Shown here piece by piece: positions 36,301 to 49,215 of a DNA stretch of 64,000 nt. Below the pieces are notes generated by a model. It was not told the DNA's origin, did not search any database, and saw only the letters and a list, made by a program, of their open reading frames with translations. This DNA comes from Casuarius casuarius. Its lineage: Eukaryota > Chordata > Aves > Casuariiformes > Casuariidae. Every line of letters begins with the position of its first letter. Within the stretch, counting starts at the first letter, position 1. The position numbers and the translations under genes are program-made. The stretch lies in assembly GCA_003342895.1 (NCBI GenBank), contig PTFA01000020.1, positions 4,087,437 through 4,151,436 of the forward strand, written 5' to 3'.

Positions 36301-38781
36301 GTGCTCTTTATTGCCTGCCAGCTCAAAGAAACAGATTGGTTTGAGAAGCAGGAAAAACCAGCTGGCACTTTCTTCTCACACACCTTGTCAATGCCAAGAC
36401 ATTTTGTACCTACATATATATAATTTTTTTCTTTTTTTCTTAAATCAAAAGTGCAGCTACCCCAGTCATCAGGCTCAAAGTATGGCAAAAAAGAACAGAG
36501 TCTGTGTAAGAAGAAATAAAGCATGACCTCTCTCCCTGAACACCCTCAGGGCTGAAATACCTGTCCTCGGAGGCGGTGGGCACTAGTGCAGCCAGAAAAA
36601 TGAGACATGACAAAGCTATACAGAGTAACAAAAAGAAAGCTTTTCTCTTTCTTGATTTTTAACACAGATTCCACCCTTACATGGACAGGAATCGCCCTCT
36701 ATGGTATAAAACCAGTTGCTCATTGGGGTTTCAAACGAGGGTGTTTGACCCATGTCCCATTTATGTTTGATTTATGCAGCTTTCTTATAGCCTCTTCTTC
36801 TCAGCTAGGAACTTGCTATCGTTGGCTTCATGGGGGAAACCTCAAGTGGCTTTATCTCTTTCCCAGAAACCAAATAAACTGAGTGAAAACAGAGCAATGG
36901 CTACTCTAGCATCAAAGCAAGGAACCTCCCCTCCAAGAACAAGCATGTTTCATTTACTACACTTCTTGCTATATTAGCTACTATCATAACAAATTAGCAT
37001 ACGCAGTTCAGTGTTTCCCAGCCTTGACAGTGACACCTTAGAAAGGCAAAGAGTAAATTAGTTGAACATACTCTGGACAAAGAAAAAAAATAATTCAGAG
37101 AAAAGTGGATCTACCCAGGCAAGGACTTCATCCAAAACATACCAAGTTGATGGAAAGAGTCCCATAGACCTTATCTGTACCTTCAGCTGTAAAATGCTGC
37201 AGGGGAAAAAGCAAGTGCTATCAGCACCAGTACTTATCTGAAAGTTGCATTACAATCAGGAGGAGCTGTAGTGAGCAGCCCCACGGCAGGCAGCTCCTCA
37301 CCACCGCAACACGCCTGTTTTGGGGACCAGTCACGGAAGGGGATGCTCAAAGTGCTTCACAGCCACAGAGCTCCTTTACAATTGAGGAATAAAGTTGAAC
37401 CAATGCTATCTCAGAGCTGCTTCTCCTTTTACCTCCAGCAACTTCAGCTGTCACGTAAGATTTCAAATGACATTGCTCACGCTGTATGATGTAGAAGCAC
37501 AAGCGTGACCTTGAGCATGCAATATTTCTTCCACACACTGTTGATTGCATCAAACAAACCAACCAACACTCTTCCCCTCCCACCCACAACACAGCCTCTG
37601 CCAGAGCATTCAGACCTGTTCAAGATAGCAACAAATAACTCACTGCAAAGGAAGGCGAGCCCTATTTGGGTCCAGCAAATCAGTTATACAGTAATCACTG
37701 AACTTTAGCTTTAAAAAAATCAAAGTGTGGTGTGGAGAAAGAAAAACAATAAGTCAAAAAAAAGGAAAAAGAGAAAAAGCATCTTCATACCAAATACAAA
37801 TGATTCTTTGAACTGATTATAAATGTAGTTGCGGGATTGTGAGGACTGTAAACACTTCCTAGGGCTTGGGAATATCATAATAAACCACAAGAGCAAAATT
37901 CATGTGGTTGATATCACCGTTACCATGAGATATATTGATGGTCCAGTTCACTGTGTTCTCATATTTACATTTATGAAATACATGGACCCAAACACAAATT
38001 TTAATGGAACAGTTTTATTTAGCAGAGAAATATAACCTGGAATTGAGGTCTCTCTCCTGGCACTTACAAACTGCATATTTTAACTTCCACTTTATCCAGA
38101 AACAACTGTTAATATGCCAATCTATTTGATANAAGGTCTTACTGATAGTATATGAAGCCATTAATAACCTAACCCTGAGGTACTTGAGTGACAAGCTTCC
38201 TAGGCCAACATGACTCAGACTGCCAGTGTTTATTCTTTCTCCCTGTACCAAATTTTCCTCTAAACCTGGTAGGGAGCAGGACCTATTCGTAGCCTCCCTG
38301 CCACTTAGTCAGTGTCTTTACATTTTGCTGCACTGTGTTTTTAATTCAGAAAAGCACTCCTTAGGCTCTTTTTTTGTTTTCCTTTTTCTTGCTCTTGTTA
38401 GAGTTGTTGATTTTCTGGGCAACTAAGTCCCGTTTTATTTCCCTCACGTTTGCAGCATCCCAGACTCCTAGCAATGAGCACTTTAGAAAACATCACCATG
38501 AAATAACAAAGGTGACTTTATTTAGGCAGTAACTTAAGGGGACTCCCTGTTTAGGATGCAGTAAGAACATTTAGAGACAAATAAATTCAGAGGCATAGTG
38601 CTGAACAGTGGGGGATACCGCTGTCATCTCACACAGAGGGAGCACCCTCCCGTCACTGTGTTGACACGTGTTTTGTCTCAGCCTTTTCCTGTACCTCTTC
38701 TCTTCCGTTGAATGTGTTCCCCTCCCTGCTTCAACCACTGAGGACAGTACTTAAAGAACATATATAGAGAGTATTCCTACA

Positions 38782-38912
38782 GCTCTCTCTCTCTCTTCCT
38801 TCCCCATTCTCTCTGCAAGCAACACCTTGCTTTTCCTCATTATGCTGCTTAAACCCCTTCTCTCCCCCCAAAGAAAAAAAACACACACACAAAAACTACA
38901 CCACAACACACA
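38782..38912. repeat. (CT)n tract and nearby A/CA-rich tract
   Basis: About seven CT units at 38782-38796 are followed 75 bases later by a poly-A/CA tract at 38871-38912, within a pyrimidine-rich stretch. These are two separate low-complexity tracts reported together because of their closeness. Confidence 0.82.
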
Positions 38913-39299
38913 ACGCTGAACCAGGTCAGCCTGGGATATTTCTCCAGACTGCTGAATGGATGCAGTCCCAAAGCCCTGGCTGGCAGCAAAGCAGAGAGCT
39001 AGTGCAAACCTACTAGCAACTTGCATTCTGTTTTTTGTGTGTAACCCTCAGTCACAGGTTGTGAGGCCACCACCCTTCATTATTTAGCCACCACTGCAAC
39101 ATTTAAGAGTCCAGCTTTCCCACTTATCCCTTTACTAGACCATTTTATAAATACAGATTAAATAAATTCGCCTTACGAGGCTACAGTGAGTGTCAATGCG
39201 GGGAGGAGGATCAATTCCTCCCTTGACATTGAAAAGGAAGAGGACAGAATGGCACGAGAGAAAACGGAACAAGGAAAAGGTCTGACACAATAGCATGGT

Positions 39300-39645
39300 T
39301 AGTTTTATACCAAAAAGGGTGTGCTGGTACAAGTGCGCTGACAAGGGGTGCTGGTGGCTACAGAACTTGGACCACCACAGGGACTCTTGTTGACAGCGGA
39401 GTTTGACTCTGCCCTGAAGGTCAAGGGCTGCAATGGGGCACGTTTTTGCCCATCCAAGATGCCTTTGCACAATGGTGCAACGCCTGGTACCAAAGTGCTG
39501 TTTCACACGCTGCCCCACGCACTGCCTGGCAGCAACGTTTTGTCACAGAGCGCAGTTCTCCCTCTGAAAGGCAGCCGGGGCCGTTACAAGTGCTGCAAGC
39601 TGCAGGGGTTTAGCACTGCATTCTCCAACCTTTTTCTCAGTTAGC
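39300..39645. other. GC-moderate segment, possible exon or decayed repeat
   Basis: This is GC-richer than its surroundings, with around ten CpGs. A 98-codon plus frame (39348-39644) overlaps minus frames of 127 and 62 codons. The plus frame lacks any domain I know. Neither strand has a convincing splice-site pair. It is a candidate for an old GC-rich insertion or a non-coding exon, with low confidence in either. Confidence 0.25.
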
Positions 39646-42540
39646 TTAAAAATCACAATAGCCGAAATAAGTATTATCTCGCTACAGGAAAGCACAGTAC
39701 TGCCAGGGTAGGAGTGGCGAGATTTCTTATGAGGGCCACAAAGACAGTCACCACCTACAGAAGCTGCCTCCTTCAGCTAAACCAGGTAGTTTCAAACATA
39801 CTTCCACATAAACAGAAATACAAATTATATTCAAAATGCCATCTTTGTAACTATTTCTTATGATCTACAAGTATTTCTTCAGTTTCAGCAAATAGAGATT
39901 ACCAATTCCAGGATAGTTAAAATAAATTTTACCTCTTTGATGAGGCCAAACATACCTTGACTCATACTTCAGTTGTTACCATTAATTCCTCCTTTGTAGC
40001 TCTTTAGTATACTCCATTTATCAAATGAAATTGCTTCTAGTTGTTTATGTTTTATAGGGCTGCTCTACTGTGATTATTTTTCCTTAGCTGAACCCCACTA
40101 AACTTTTATCCAGCTTTCTCACTTACCTTTCAGTGCCATAGCTAATCTTGCATACTAATTAAGAAGTGTGCTAATTAGATTTCCCTTTGTCTTCTTAATA
40201 AGATACAAAGCCTTTTTGTACTTGCTTACTACTTACTTCACATGAGAAACTATAAAGTTGCATGACCTTCAACACTAGCAGCTCCACTTTCTGTAGCAGA
40301 AGTGGCCTGTCTTCTCCCCTTCCAGCCCATGCACCAAACCTAGCTCAGTAACAAGCTGCTGCTGACTGACAACTTGCTTTTTCTTTCACAAGCCTCTGTT
40401 TCTGTAGAAGTACAGCTCCAGGCTCTGTTGTGACAAGGAGCAAAGACTCTGCTTTCCCCCCTCTGCTCTGTAACCTCAGAGCAGTTCACCTCTGATTTGC
40501 AATTCCTTGTCTTCACCTGAAGCCTTTCTCTTGGTTTAAATTCCATCCAGGTGTAGGTGATTTCTACATTTGAGGGAATAAGGGCTCCAAAATGGAGGAC
40601 AGGCTGCTAATAGAGCAAAATTTCCAATTATTGGCAATGCAGTAATCAAAATTGAAATTTTTATTTTCTTGGGTACATATCTCAAGGAATAAATAGGTCA
40701 CTTAGGCCATAACATAATATTTCTGTAACACTAAGGACTTCATTAGTTTTGAGGCTTGCATGCCCTTGAAACATTGCCTTTTGCTATATATCGAAGATAT
40801 TACTCCCATGTTCTCCAAGAAGCCGCACAGATGGGATAACCGTTTTCCACAAAGCACCCTCAGTTTTAGACCTTGCTCCACTGTGATATAGGCAGAGTCA
40901 GACCCATCTCCAGGTTACAGGGCAAGGCCCAGGCACAAACCCAGATCTCTCTCTGTGAGGGTTCCCCCTCCACCCCCAGCCAAATTCTGACATCTGATTC
41001 TACTATACCTAATTTGACTTAGAGTTGCGTGACTTCACACATTCTGTGAACACATGTCCATGGCCAAGCATGTTAACTGAAATGAAATGCATGTCTGTCT
41101 TTATAATTCTGTCATGCTGAATCTGATTATTCCTACGAAAAAGATAGGTTTATGTGGCAAACAAAACTGAAAATACGTATTACAATTGGAATGTTGTACC
41201 CACACATTACAAGGTTTTTATAACATCATAACTGCAAATTACTAATTTTTTCCCTCTGCATCTGATCAGTTAATTGAATAGGATAGCTGTCTATTATAGC
41301 TGTCTATCATAACCATATCATTTGTCTTGATTGCTTCAATGTCCTTGTTTAAAGCTCTATCACTGTAGCAGCTGGTCCAGACAGAACTGTTCATTTAACA
41401 AAGCGATTGCAGAAGCCACTAACTAGGAATGTGCATCCTTCAGCAGACTCAATATTGCTCTCCAANGGTTCTTTCTCAATCAACCCATCATTTTTTTCTC
41501 TCAGACCCTCATTTGTCTCCGAATTTCTCTGACACTCATTTTTCTCACTTTAACTCATGACTTTTAAGGCAATGACTCTCATTGACAGACTTCCACTGTG
41601 TCACAGAAAACTCCTGAAGAAGTTTTCATGGCAGTAATATATCTGTTAACAAAAGATAGCCCTAAATTAGAACATGGGGTCTGCACACTGTCTATTTTTA
41701 GAACCAAAGTCCAAATGCCTCTGGGCTTTGCAAATGGTTCTTTAGTTGATCAAAATTCCAGTTCTACATATTGTTAAATCTTTCAAAGTTTTCACCATGA
41801 CTGCTGAAGTTTAGCTACAACAGGAGTTAGAGTTAAATCTGACTGCAAATGATTTTACTGCTGGGAAACAGGTTCGGTTCTGCAGTAAGTTTGGTCAGCG
41901 ATACCCCCTTCGCTACACCAGCGCCAAGCATCATCCCAGCACCCAAAAGCAAGAGAGGACACATCCCTGGAAGTGCCACCCCTGCAGGAAATACAAAGGA
42001 GTAGCAGCAAATGGTCATGACAGATAAAATACCATAACACTTTTCATGTTAACTTAGCCTGCTTATACTCCATGCCTCCTATGGTCTTTGTGCCACTTTG
42101 GTTGGCTAGATCAGTTATCCCTTTGCCCTCAGCACCTAGCTGGTGTCACAAGACTGATCAGGTTGTCTCCCAGCACACGAGGTGGAACTGCACCCTCAAG
42201 TACTCTTTGTTGTAATCTTGTTTGTCCACTACAAAGACGCAGTCCCGTACAGTAGAAGTCAAGGCAAGATGAAGCCCTAAGGTGAATGAGGCTAGGCTGT
42301 GCAGACACAGCTGCAAAGTACCAGTTCCTTCTCCCCACTCCTGCCCCAAGTTTGCAACAGCTCCCAGAGAAATCACTCAACTAGCACGTATCAGGGTGAA
42401 GATTTATGAGCATGCTAAACCCACCTAGGTCTTTCCAGCTGCCAGAAAGCACTGTGTTCCCACCACACACTATTTTCCGAGTTGGTCTGATCAGCTTGCC
42501 CAACTGAGAGCAGACCCTTCCTCTGCACCATCAGCTGTCA
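39646..42540. other. Non-coding DNA, no gene seen
   Basis: AT-rich to mixed DNA with a short tandem repeat at 41283-41310. Minus-strand frames at 41833-42040 and 42129-42380 overlap in different phases and are unrecognisable. No repeat family was identified. Confidence 0.45.
41283..41310. repeat. 13-bp imperfect tandem duplication
   Basis: ATAGCTGTCTAT appears at 41283-41294 and 41296-41307, giving a 13-base period. It is a small slippage-type duplication. Confidence 0.9.
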
Positions 42541-42759
42541 GTCAGCTCCAGCTCACAGGGCTGCCCAGGCACCCCAGGGGACACNGGGGCAGAGAAAACC
42601 AGAGGAGGGGGCTGTGAGGCCAGCAGAGGANAGGATCACCCCCCACACAGTCACATAGGCCTGAGTGGGCCATCAAACTGCAACCCCAGCATCCGAGGAG
42701 CCACAGCTCTCTGGACACTTCCAGGGGAGGGCTGCCACTCTCTCCAACTTTCACTGTGC

Positions 42760-43065
42760 AAAGGGATATTGAATTGCTTCTTCCACTTTCCTGGAAATGA
42801 AGGAGTTCAGCACTCCCATCAGCTTCAACAAAACCTATGACTGTTTGCTGATCAAAGACCCCCTTGATGGCAGCCATTAACTCCTCTCTGAACAGCTTTA
42901 TTTTATTCACGCACTAGTGCTGCTGTTATGTTTCATCCTGGAGGGGACTGTTTTTTTCAGTGCTGGGTTATGTGGTATAGTTTGTAAAAATCACTTTGTG
43001 AAGCACTGTTTTTCTCCTGGGGAAATGTGCTATACAAATAAAGATCATTATCATCTTACAGACTT
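42760..43065 (+). repeat. Ancient LINE/SINE-type 3' tail with AATAAA, plus strand
   Basis: The end of this segment reads CTTTGTGAAGCACT (about 42994-43007), then GTGCTATACAAATAAAG with AATAAA at 43037-43042, then ATCATTATCATC. That arrangement (aagcgcttt ... gcgctatataaataaa ... ATT repeats) is a known 3' end of ancient L2-like LINEs and related SINEs, often co-opted as 3' UTR ends. The upstream phrase CAGCACTCCCATCAGCTTCAACA is also reminiscent of an old dispersed element. The family is from memory and the start is a guess. The alternative is a genuine host-gene 3' UTR end. Confidence 0.4.
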
Positions 43066-45104
43066 CTCAGTCTGTGGCGAACACTGTTCAGGTAGGCAGC
43101 ACCGATCGTAACCCAGGCCACCACGGCAGGGGAAGGCCTTGCACAACCTCTGGCTGATTTAGTCTGTCATCTAAGGCTGCATTTAATCAGTATTATTTCC
43201 AGGATTTACTGAGCTTTTGCTGCCTCCAGAGAGCTTAGGACTCAGAAGCATCAAAGTTAGCAAGTTCGGAGAAAATATCCAGTGTATTATGTAAAGCTAT
43301 TCTTAACACACACATCCAATTTTTAAGAAGTGCAAATCACAGTAAGTATTTAATATAATAAGAAAAATGGTAATCCAATAAGAAGTTTTTACCCTGCCAG
43401 TCCAAAGAGGACCTCAGATGAATTCACGTTAAACTGTTCACATTCATGTCTTGAGGGATCAAGGACAAGTCTAGATCTTGTGTGCAAAGTCACACAACAT
43501 GGCTATGTTCAGTGCTGTGCCCAAGTCAGTTTGCTCTCCCGATCAGAGCGATGGTTGCCACAGGGACGGCAGCTCTGTAGGTTCGTTTCTGGGGAACAGN
43601 GCGTACAAGCGAAACAGCAAGACAAACAGGTTAGCAGACGGCAGTGCCCACTCACCACTTACAGCTGTCAGAGCGAACACGGTGAGGCGTCACCTGTGAG
43701 GCTTCAGGAACAAAACTGGGAAAGGAAATATGAAGGATTAGCTAACAGAGCCATACGCTACCAGAAAATTTCAGTGCTGACTAGGTCTTGTCTTCCTTTT
43801 ATGATCTCCTCCTCTTTTGTATTCTTTATGTATAGACAGCTAGATATTTTGCTTGTCACAGGTAGAAGAGCCTGCTCACCTAGTCTTACCCTCAAAACTA
43901 AAGCTTTTGGTGAAATTCCATATCTACGCGCTATCAGTACTATAGCCTTGCCCTGCTGAACGCTTTCTCCTTTGTCCACTTGGCTGCATATTAACTGGAT
44001 ATTTTTATCTTGAGTGCAGACTCATTTTCTGTCATGAAGTTCACAGAGTCAGTGGCAAATTGCACCACGTGTCTAGACTGCGAAAGGCAAAGCATCATAC
44101 TTACTGGGCCAATTACCTGAGATGAATGGTGCTCAAATGCCCAGACCGCAACTGAAGATAGAGAGGCTACCCAACTAAACAAACCATTAAGGATGGACCA
44201 TATTTTAAATGCCTCCCCACCTTTTAACTTCTCTCTACAATTGCAATTTTTTATTAGGAAGCTGAGAAAAGACCAGGTTGTGGCCCTGGGCTGACACAGT
44301 AGTTGTATATTATGGGGAGTAGGGGTAGGGTGACAGTTATAAACACACTGTCTCCAGAAAAACACTTCATTTGCAAAACAGATTTGACAGCTCTGTTTGT
44401 TTGCAATGCACAGCACTCCTCCCAAGCCCCCACATAGGCCTGTGAGCCTTGATTACTTCTTTGATGCCAGCTGTTCCAGGGAGACCTCTGAAATGGAAGT
44501 GATGAATGAGGTCCTGTCAGGCTCCATTCCCTGGGTGGCCTTGAATCCTTCCAGTTATCTGTTACACTGCCAGCCCTGACAGTGATGAACACAATCCAGG
44601 CAGCTGACAACACCCCTATTCATTACGGGGGGGGAGGGGAAAGGTATGTTTGCCACCCTTCAAAGCTTCACTCATCTATGCTACCTTCAGAGGACCTGCT
44701 TGGGGAGGAGATGATGAAGCCTCTTTGTACAATTATGTGGAACATGAGATCCAACATCCCTGAGCTCCACTAAGACTGAGCATCAAGCTGCCCAGATGCT
44801 GGCATTTCTTTTTCTTTAATTAAGTTGTCTACAGTTAACCTATATTGCAGACATGTAATCTGACAAATCTGTCACATGCTCAATGGCCATCCAACAGCCT
44901 GACAACACCTTCCATTTTCAGGTTTCATGAATGCAGCGTGTCCGTTAACCAAAGCGGTAACTCCTGCAAGCTACTCCTACAAGGATGAAAGCTGGGAAGA
45001 ACCACCAGCCTGGATCGCTGCAGTTACTGCAGATTACAGAGCAGCCTTGNTCCCTCCGTAACGCTGGAGCAGAGGTTCCCGCGCACCACACAACAGCCGA
45101 GTNN
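43066..45104. other. Non-coding DNA, no gene seen
   Basis: Mixed composition. The 159-codon plus frame (43480-43959, with one unknown base) overlaps a 73-codon plus frame and a 73-codon minus frame and has no recognisable domain. A G run lies at about 44629-44636. CR1 sequence begins at the right edge. Confidence 0.45.
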
Positions 45105-45260
45105 GAAGGCACCTCTGGAGGTCATCTTGTCCNACCCCCCTGCTCAAGCAGGGGCAGCTAAAGCAGGTTGCTCATGGCTGTGTTCAGCTGGGGCTTGAGC
45201 ATCTCCAAGAGTGGAGACGCCACGGCCTCTGGGCAGCCTGTCCCAGTGAAACGGCTTCTC
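45105..45260 (-). mobile_element. CR1 LINE 3'-end fragment, sense on minus strand
   Basis: On the plus strand the segment reads ACCTCTGGAGGTCATCTTGTCC, then CCCCTGCTCAAGCAGGGGCAGCTAAAGCAGG, ATCTCCAAGAGTGGAGACGCC and CTGGGCAGCCTGTCCCAGTG (key words given in pieces). This is the classic antisense CR1 3' end of birds. The minus strand still encodes the C-terminal ORF2 motif HWDRLPRGRG, matching the family HWNRLPREVV. The copy is strongly 5'-truncated, as is usual for CR1, and similarity stops near 45255-45262. The usual terminal ATTCT-type repeats are absent. Three N positions fall in or beside it. Confidence 0.92.
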
Positions 45261-48179
45261 TCTGTGCTCCCCTGTCCGGCCTCCCGCAGGCTGTCCAGAC
45301 CAGCCAGTGTCCTGTTTATTGACTTGTGTCACCAAGACTGACCGTATGAGCTCCCAAACAGGTTTCTTTACTAACAGCAGTTGGCAGGGGGTGGCTGGCT
45401 GGGGGGGTGGGACTTGCAGAGCCATGGCACTTTTCTAAAGCTGCAGACCAAGAAACACAAAACACAACATTGAGATCTCCAACACATACAGCGCTTATCA
45501 TCCCTCACCTAGACAGATGCTGCCTCAACTCACTCTTTCCTGGTGTACTCCTGCAATTCAGTCCTTAAAAGAAAATGGATACCAAATACTACATAACTCC
45601 TATTCCAAAGATGCAAGAGTTTTGTCCATAAGCTATGCTGAAAAGATTTCTGTTCAAACCAGTGTGCGACAGAAAAATCAATTTTTTTTTTAAACAGAAG
45701 TCTTTCAATGGCGTGTTTTAGTTTTCCACTAAAACACAAAACCCAAATCATAGAAATGTCCCCATGTGCTATGTCAGTGTCTTTCAAAAGAGACTACTTG
45801 GTTATTTTCTGTTCTCATTCCTTGTTATTAATCAGATTTCCCAAGTCATACATCATATACTATACCACAGAAAGCCTGTATTGCACTGGAAAAATGAAGC
45901 ATTGCAAAAGCATTCAAGAAAAAAAGTATATATATAATATATATTTCATATATGTATATATAATTTCAGCCTTCAATTTTGCTCAGAACTTACAATTCTC
46001 ATGGGAAGTTTAAATGAAAGCATTTTTGGTTAGTTTTAATTTTCCCAGAGGGGACAACTCTCATAACAATGTTGGATTTATCCAGCTGATGCTAACAATT
46101 TAAATATAGGCATTTACTTTTAGTCAGCTACCTGGGCTCCCTCTATAACGGAAAGAAGCATCTCCAATAGCAAATTTTATCTTAGAAACCATTTTGCCTT
46201 AAAAGCTTGTCTTTAGATTGACCGATCCCTTCAGGTGCCTCTTTGCCTCCATGTGCTATTGGGGAAGCATCAATACCTAGCTTAGACTAGACACCTAAAT
46301 TCAGTATGGTTAATATTAAAGTGAGATGTAAAAGTAATGAGTAACATTGCAGAGACCTTTCCTTTATTTTTTCCACACATATGCGTAAAACCAGAGTTGA
46401 CTGAAAAAAGTGATGCTTTCTCTCAGGAAACAATTGTTCCTTCATTCACAAAACATCACAGTCCTTGAAAGTTCTATTAAAAAAATAGAAAATTTCTTGC
46501 ATGGAAAGCAACCACCCGACTTCCCCTGTTATATTAGGACAAGCCTTCAGGCAAGTGTAGGGTACACTGAAAGAAATTCAATACAAAAAGTACAATTGAC
46601 AGAAGATTTTTGCAGAAGCAACGTAAAAGAACCAGTGGCAAGATAGTCTGCGCAGGCTGTAATTTTAGAATCATTTGTTGTAATTATTTTGCCTATTTAA
46701 TACACTAACATATACTTTGGCTCTAATCGCCTCACAAATAGAAAAATAACCCACAGAAAGCAGAGCTTGTAAATTAGAGGTTACTCATGCATATTTTATT
46801 CTCTCCCTCTGCCTGGCTTCTACAAATCGCTTAGTAAAACCTAATCTAATACAAAACCAAACTTCTATGCAAATAAATAGTGTTGGAAAATGTATTAAAA
46901 AACAAGCTTGAAAGCCACATGTGACCAGCTGCCTCTTCGCAGCCCCCTTTCACAAACCCTCAGGAGGACAGGTTCAGCCCCAGCTGCTGACACAACCGCT
47001 GCACTGCCCCAGAAGGGAGGTCCGTCTTTGCAGTAGGCAGCTCCCGAGCTTCACGGGACTGGGCAGATTTGTCCTATAAATTGCATGATCCACTTCTGTG
47101 CCCTCAGCAAGAATCTCATTTTCTGCACAGGTTTAAAAATCTTGTCTCGTCATTTAAAGTGGGAACCCCACAGACAAGGACGAAGACAGAAAATCCTAAG
47201 ATCTGTGCTTTGAGAACATACTACAGAGAACATTTGCCACTGGATTGACCTCCAATAGACACGGCTCCACCGAGTCAACCCTGCTTATGGCAGTGGCAAA
47301 TCCAGTGCTCAGACTAAGGGCAAAAGGAATGGAAACAGTAGAAAGCCCGACTCTGATCTCGAGTCAGCAGATACAGCAGCGATGGCTCTGCCTGCTGATG
47401 AGATACTGTGCAAGGCCCATGGTGCAATTTAGAGAACCGAATTAATCCAGAGTAATTCTGTTCTCTCAGGCTTAAAGATACAATCAATTAATAAATATTT
47501 ATGTCTGAATTACCTGGATGTGTTACTGAGGGAAAAGAACATTGTTAAAAGCATCNTCTTTAAAACAACTAAATCTTTAGCTACTGAAGCAAGCATGCTG
47601 CAGGCAGTTACTGAACTTGCCTGGCCAGCAAATANGCAATAAGCAAACAGAGCAGAAATGCAGGAAAAAGGGAGAAATGACAGACTATTACAAGGTTTTT
47701 TAATGCCAGTACCATAAATACATGTTAGGTGCCAACAATATCAGAAATCATATCCAGTCCTGACATCAGCCATCCTGAAAGTGAGTAATGGGTCTTTGGA
47801 GGTCTCCCCATGGAGCCAAATGCACACACGTCTCAATCTCTTCTGCCCGAATCCTCAACAAAAAGCTGTCATTTAGCAGATATTGATGGATGTACAGATG
47901 GGGACAGAGCTGCAACCGCATCGAGGGACANAGAAATACTCGCCACACAGACTGGTGGTGCAGAGAGGCAGGAGACAATGTTAACGTCTGCAGCCTGCCA
48001 CCACCTTCCCCTGTAAACCCATCCCCAAGTGGACACAGTGGTCGATCTGGACCTAGACTACAACCTAGACCACAGAAAAGCACAGAAAGCAGGACTGGAA
48101 AGGACACCCAGGGATGCGGGGGGCACCCAGGGCAGGGCTTACCATTCCTGTACCGCTACCGAAAGAGTTAATCACTGAC
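45261..48179. other. Non-coding DNA, no gene seen
   Basis: AT-rich with a TA microsatellite (45926-45965). An octamer ATGCAAAT lies at 46867-46874 in a repeat-free block at about 46660-46900. Frames of 60-113 codons on both strands overlap near 47766-48171 and are unrecognisable. Confidence 0.45.
45926..45965. repeat. TA-rich microsatellite
   Basis: An interrupted (TA)n tract of about 40 bases, following a poly-A stretch at about 45919-45925. It is similar in composition to the tract at 5768-5812 and likely variable in length. Confidence 0.88.
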
Positions 48180-48510
48180 AGTCATTTACTGATCTCCGAT
48201 GGCTTAGCACCAAAACTAATTTCTGAAATATTGCAAGGAAATGAATTTATTTATTGTTCCAATATAAGCACAGCATATGGTACTGTCATTCTAGAGTTCC
48301 CAGAAATGCCTGCACTTAACTTCCCAAGCTTATCATTTTTAAGCAAGAAATCACACTTTTCTAATTGCTGGTGCCTGTGATTATGCAAATAAACAAGAAT
48401 ATACATCACCTTTAATCCTAAATGCTCTTTTCACAGGGCAACCTAGAGTGTTATATTTTAGTGAAAACTACTAAAATGTAATACATGGCATCGTGCATGT
48501 ATATTAAGCT
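48180..48510. other. Conserved-looking non-coding block with octamer motif
   Basis: Repeat-free and CpG-poor, with several regulatory-type words. These include AATGAATTTATTTATTGTTCC (SOX/forkhead-like) near 48240 and ATTATGCAAATAAACAAG (octamer at 48383-48390 followed by a forkhead-like word). No frame is supported: the 88-codon plus frame at 48114-48380 is unrecognised. Enhancer-like by texture only. Confidence 0.3.
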
Positions 48511-48739
48511 CAAATGATCTCTTTATGCAGGTAACCCAAACAGAACCCAGAATTAAGACTCCTTTGTATTAGCCTCCTCCTCTTCATCCTACTTAATGCA
48601 GGCAAGTACTCCTTTGAATGTTTTGAGGCAGACAGGAAGGAACACAAAAAGCAAGTCCCAACGCTTTCTCTCCTTTCTTCTGCTTCAGAGCAAACCTGCA
48701 CCTGGCCCACTAACACAGCTCCCTGTGATCTGGAAGTAG

Positions 48740-49215
48740 TCACAGAACCGTAGGGCTGGAAGGAACCACAAGAAGTCATTTATTCCAGCCACCTGCCCCA
48801 AGGAGGACTCAGCTACACCTGTGCTATTCCTTGTAGGTATTTTTCTAACCCCTTCCGAAAGGCCTTCCAGCAAGGGAGAGTCCATGACATCCCAAACAAT
48901 CTTCTCCAGTGTTTCACTATCATTATCTTGGGGAAAATTCTCCCAATATCTTATCCGAATTTTTCTTCTCGCAATTTAAGCCCATTTTTGCTGTATCCTT
49001 GGACTTGATTAGCAAAATAATTCCCTTCCTTTCTGCCTATTTGGAAGTTATCACAGTGTGTGCCCTCAATTCTCTTCTCTAGGCCAGACGAGCCCCATTA
49101 CCCCAATCCCAGCCCTTCCTCCTGCACCATGGAGGCTCCAGGCACTGGTCTTGCTTTTTCCTCCAGACTCTACATTTCGTTGACCTCTTGCTGGAGGCAT
49201 GGTGACAGTCCAGTG
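48740..49215 (-). mobile_element. Old CR1 LINE 3' portion, sense on minus strand
   Basis: The plus strand starts with TCACAGAACCGTAGGGCTGG and AAGGAACCAC, the typical antisense 3' terminus of older amniote CR1 subfamilies. It continues with decayed matches to the antisense ORF2 end (TTCTCTTCTCTAGGCCAGACGAGCCCC; then a TCCTGCACCATGGAGGCTCC segment, given here as key pieces). Divergence and many indels leave no open frame. It is clearly older than the copies at 7.3 and 45.1 kb. The 5' limit is approximate. Confidence 0.82.

Larger units (their letters stand above)
31858..39299. other. AT-rich non-coding DNA, no gene seen
   Basis: Long AT-rich stretch with a 14-bp tandem duplication (33323-33349), a T tract near 33540, AT-rich low complexity near 36410-36440, and a pyrimidine/CA tract near 38782-38912. 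The longest frame (144 codons, minus, 33426-33860) is interrupted by unknown bases and has no identifiable domain. No splice-bounded exon, RNA gene or transposon could be supported. Confidence 0.45.

Noticed and set aside
43480..43959. 159-codon plus-strand open frame
   Set aside because: It contains an unknown base, overlaps frames in other phases, has irregular composition and no family resemblance. Treated as chance.
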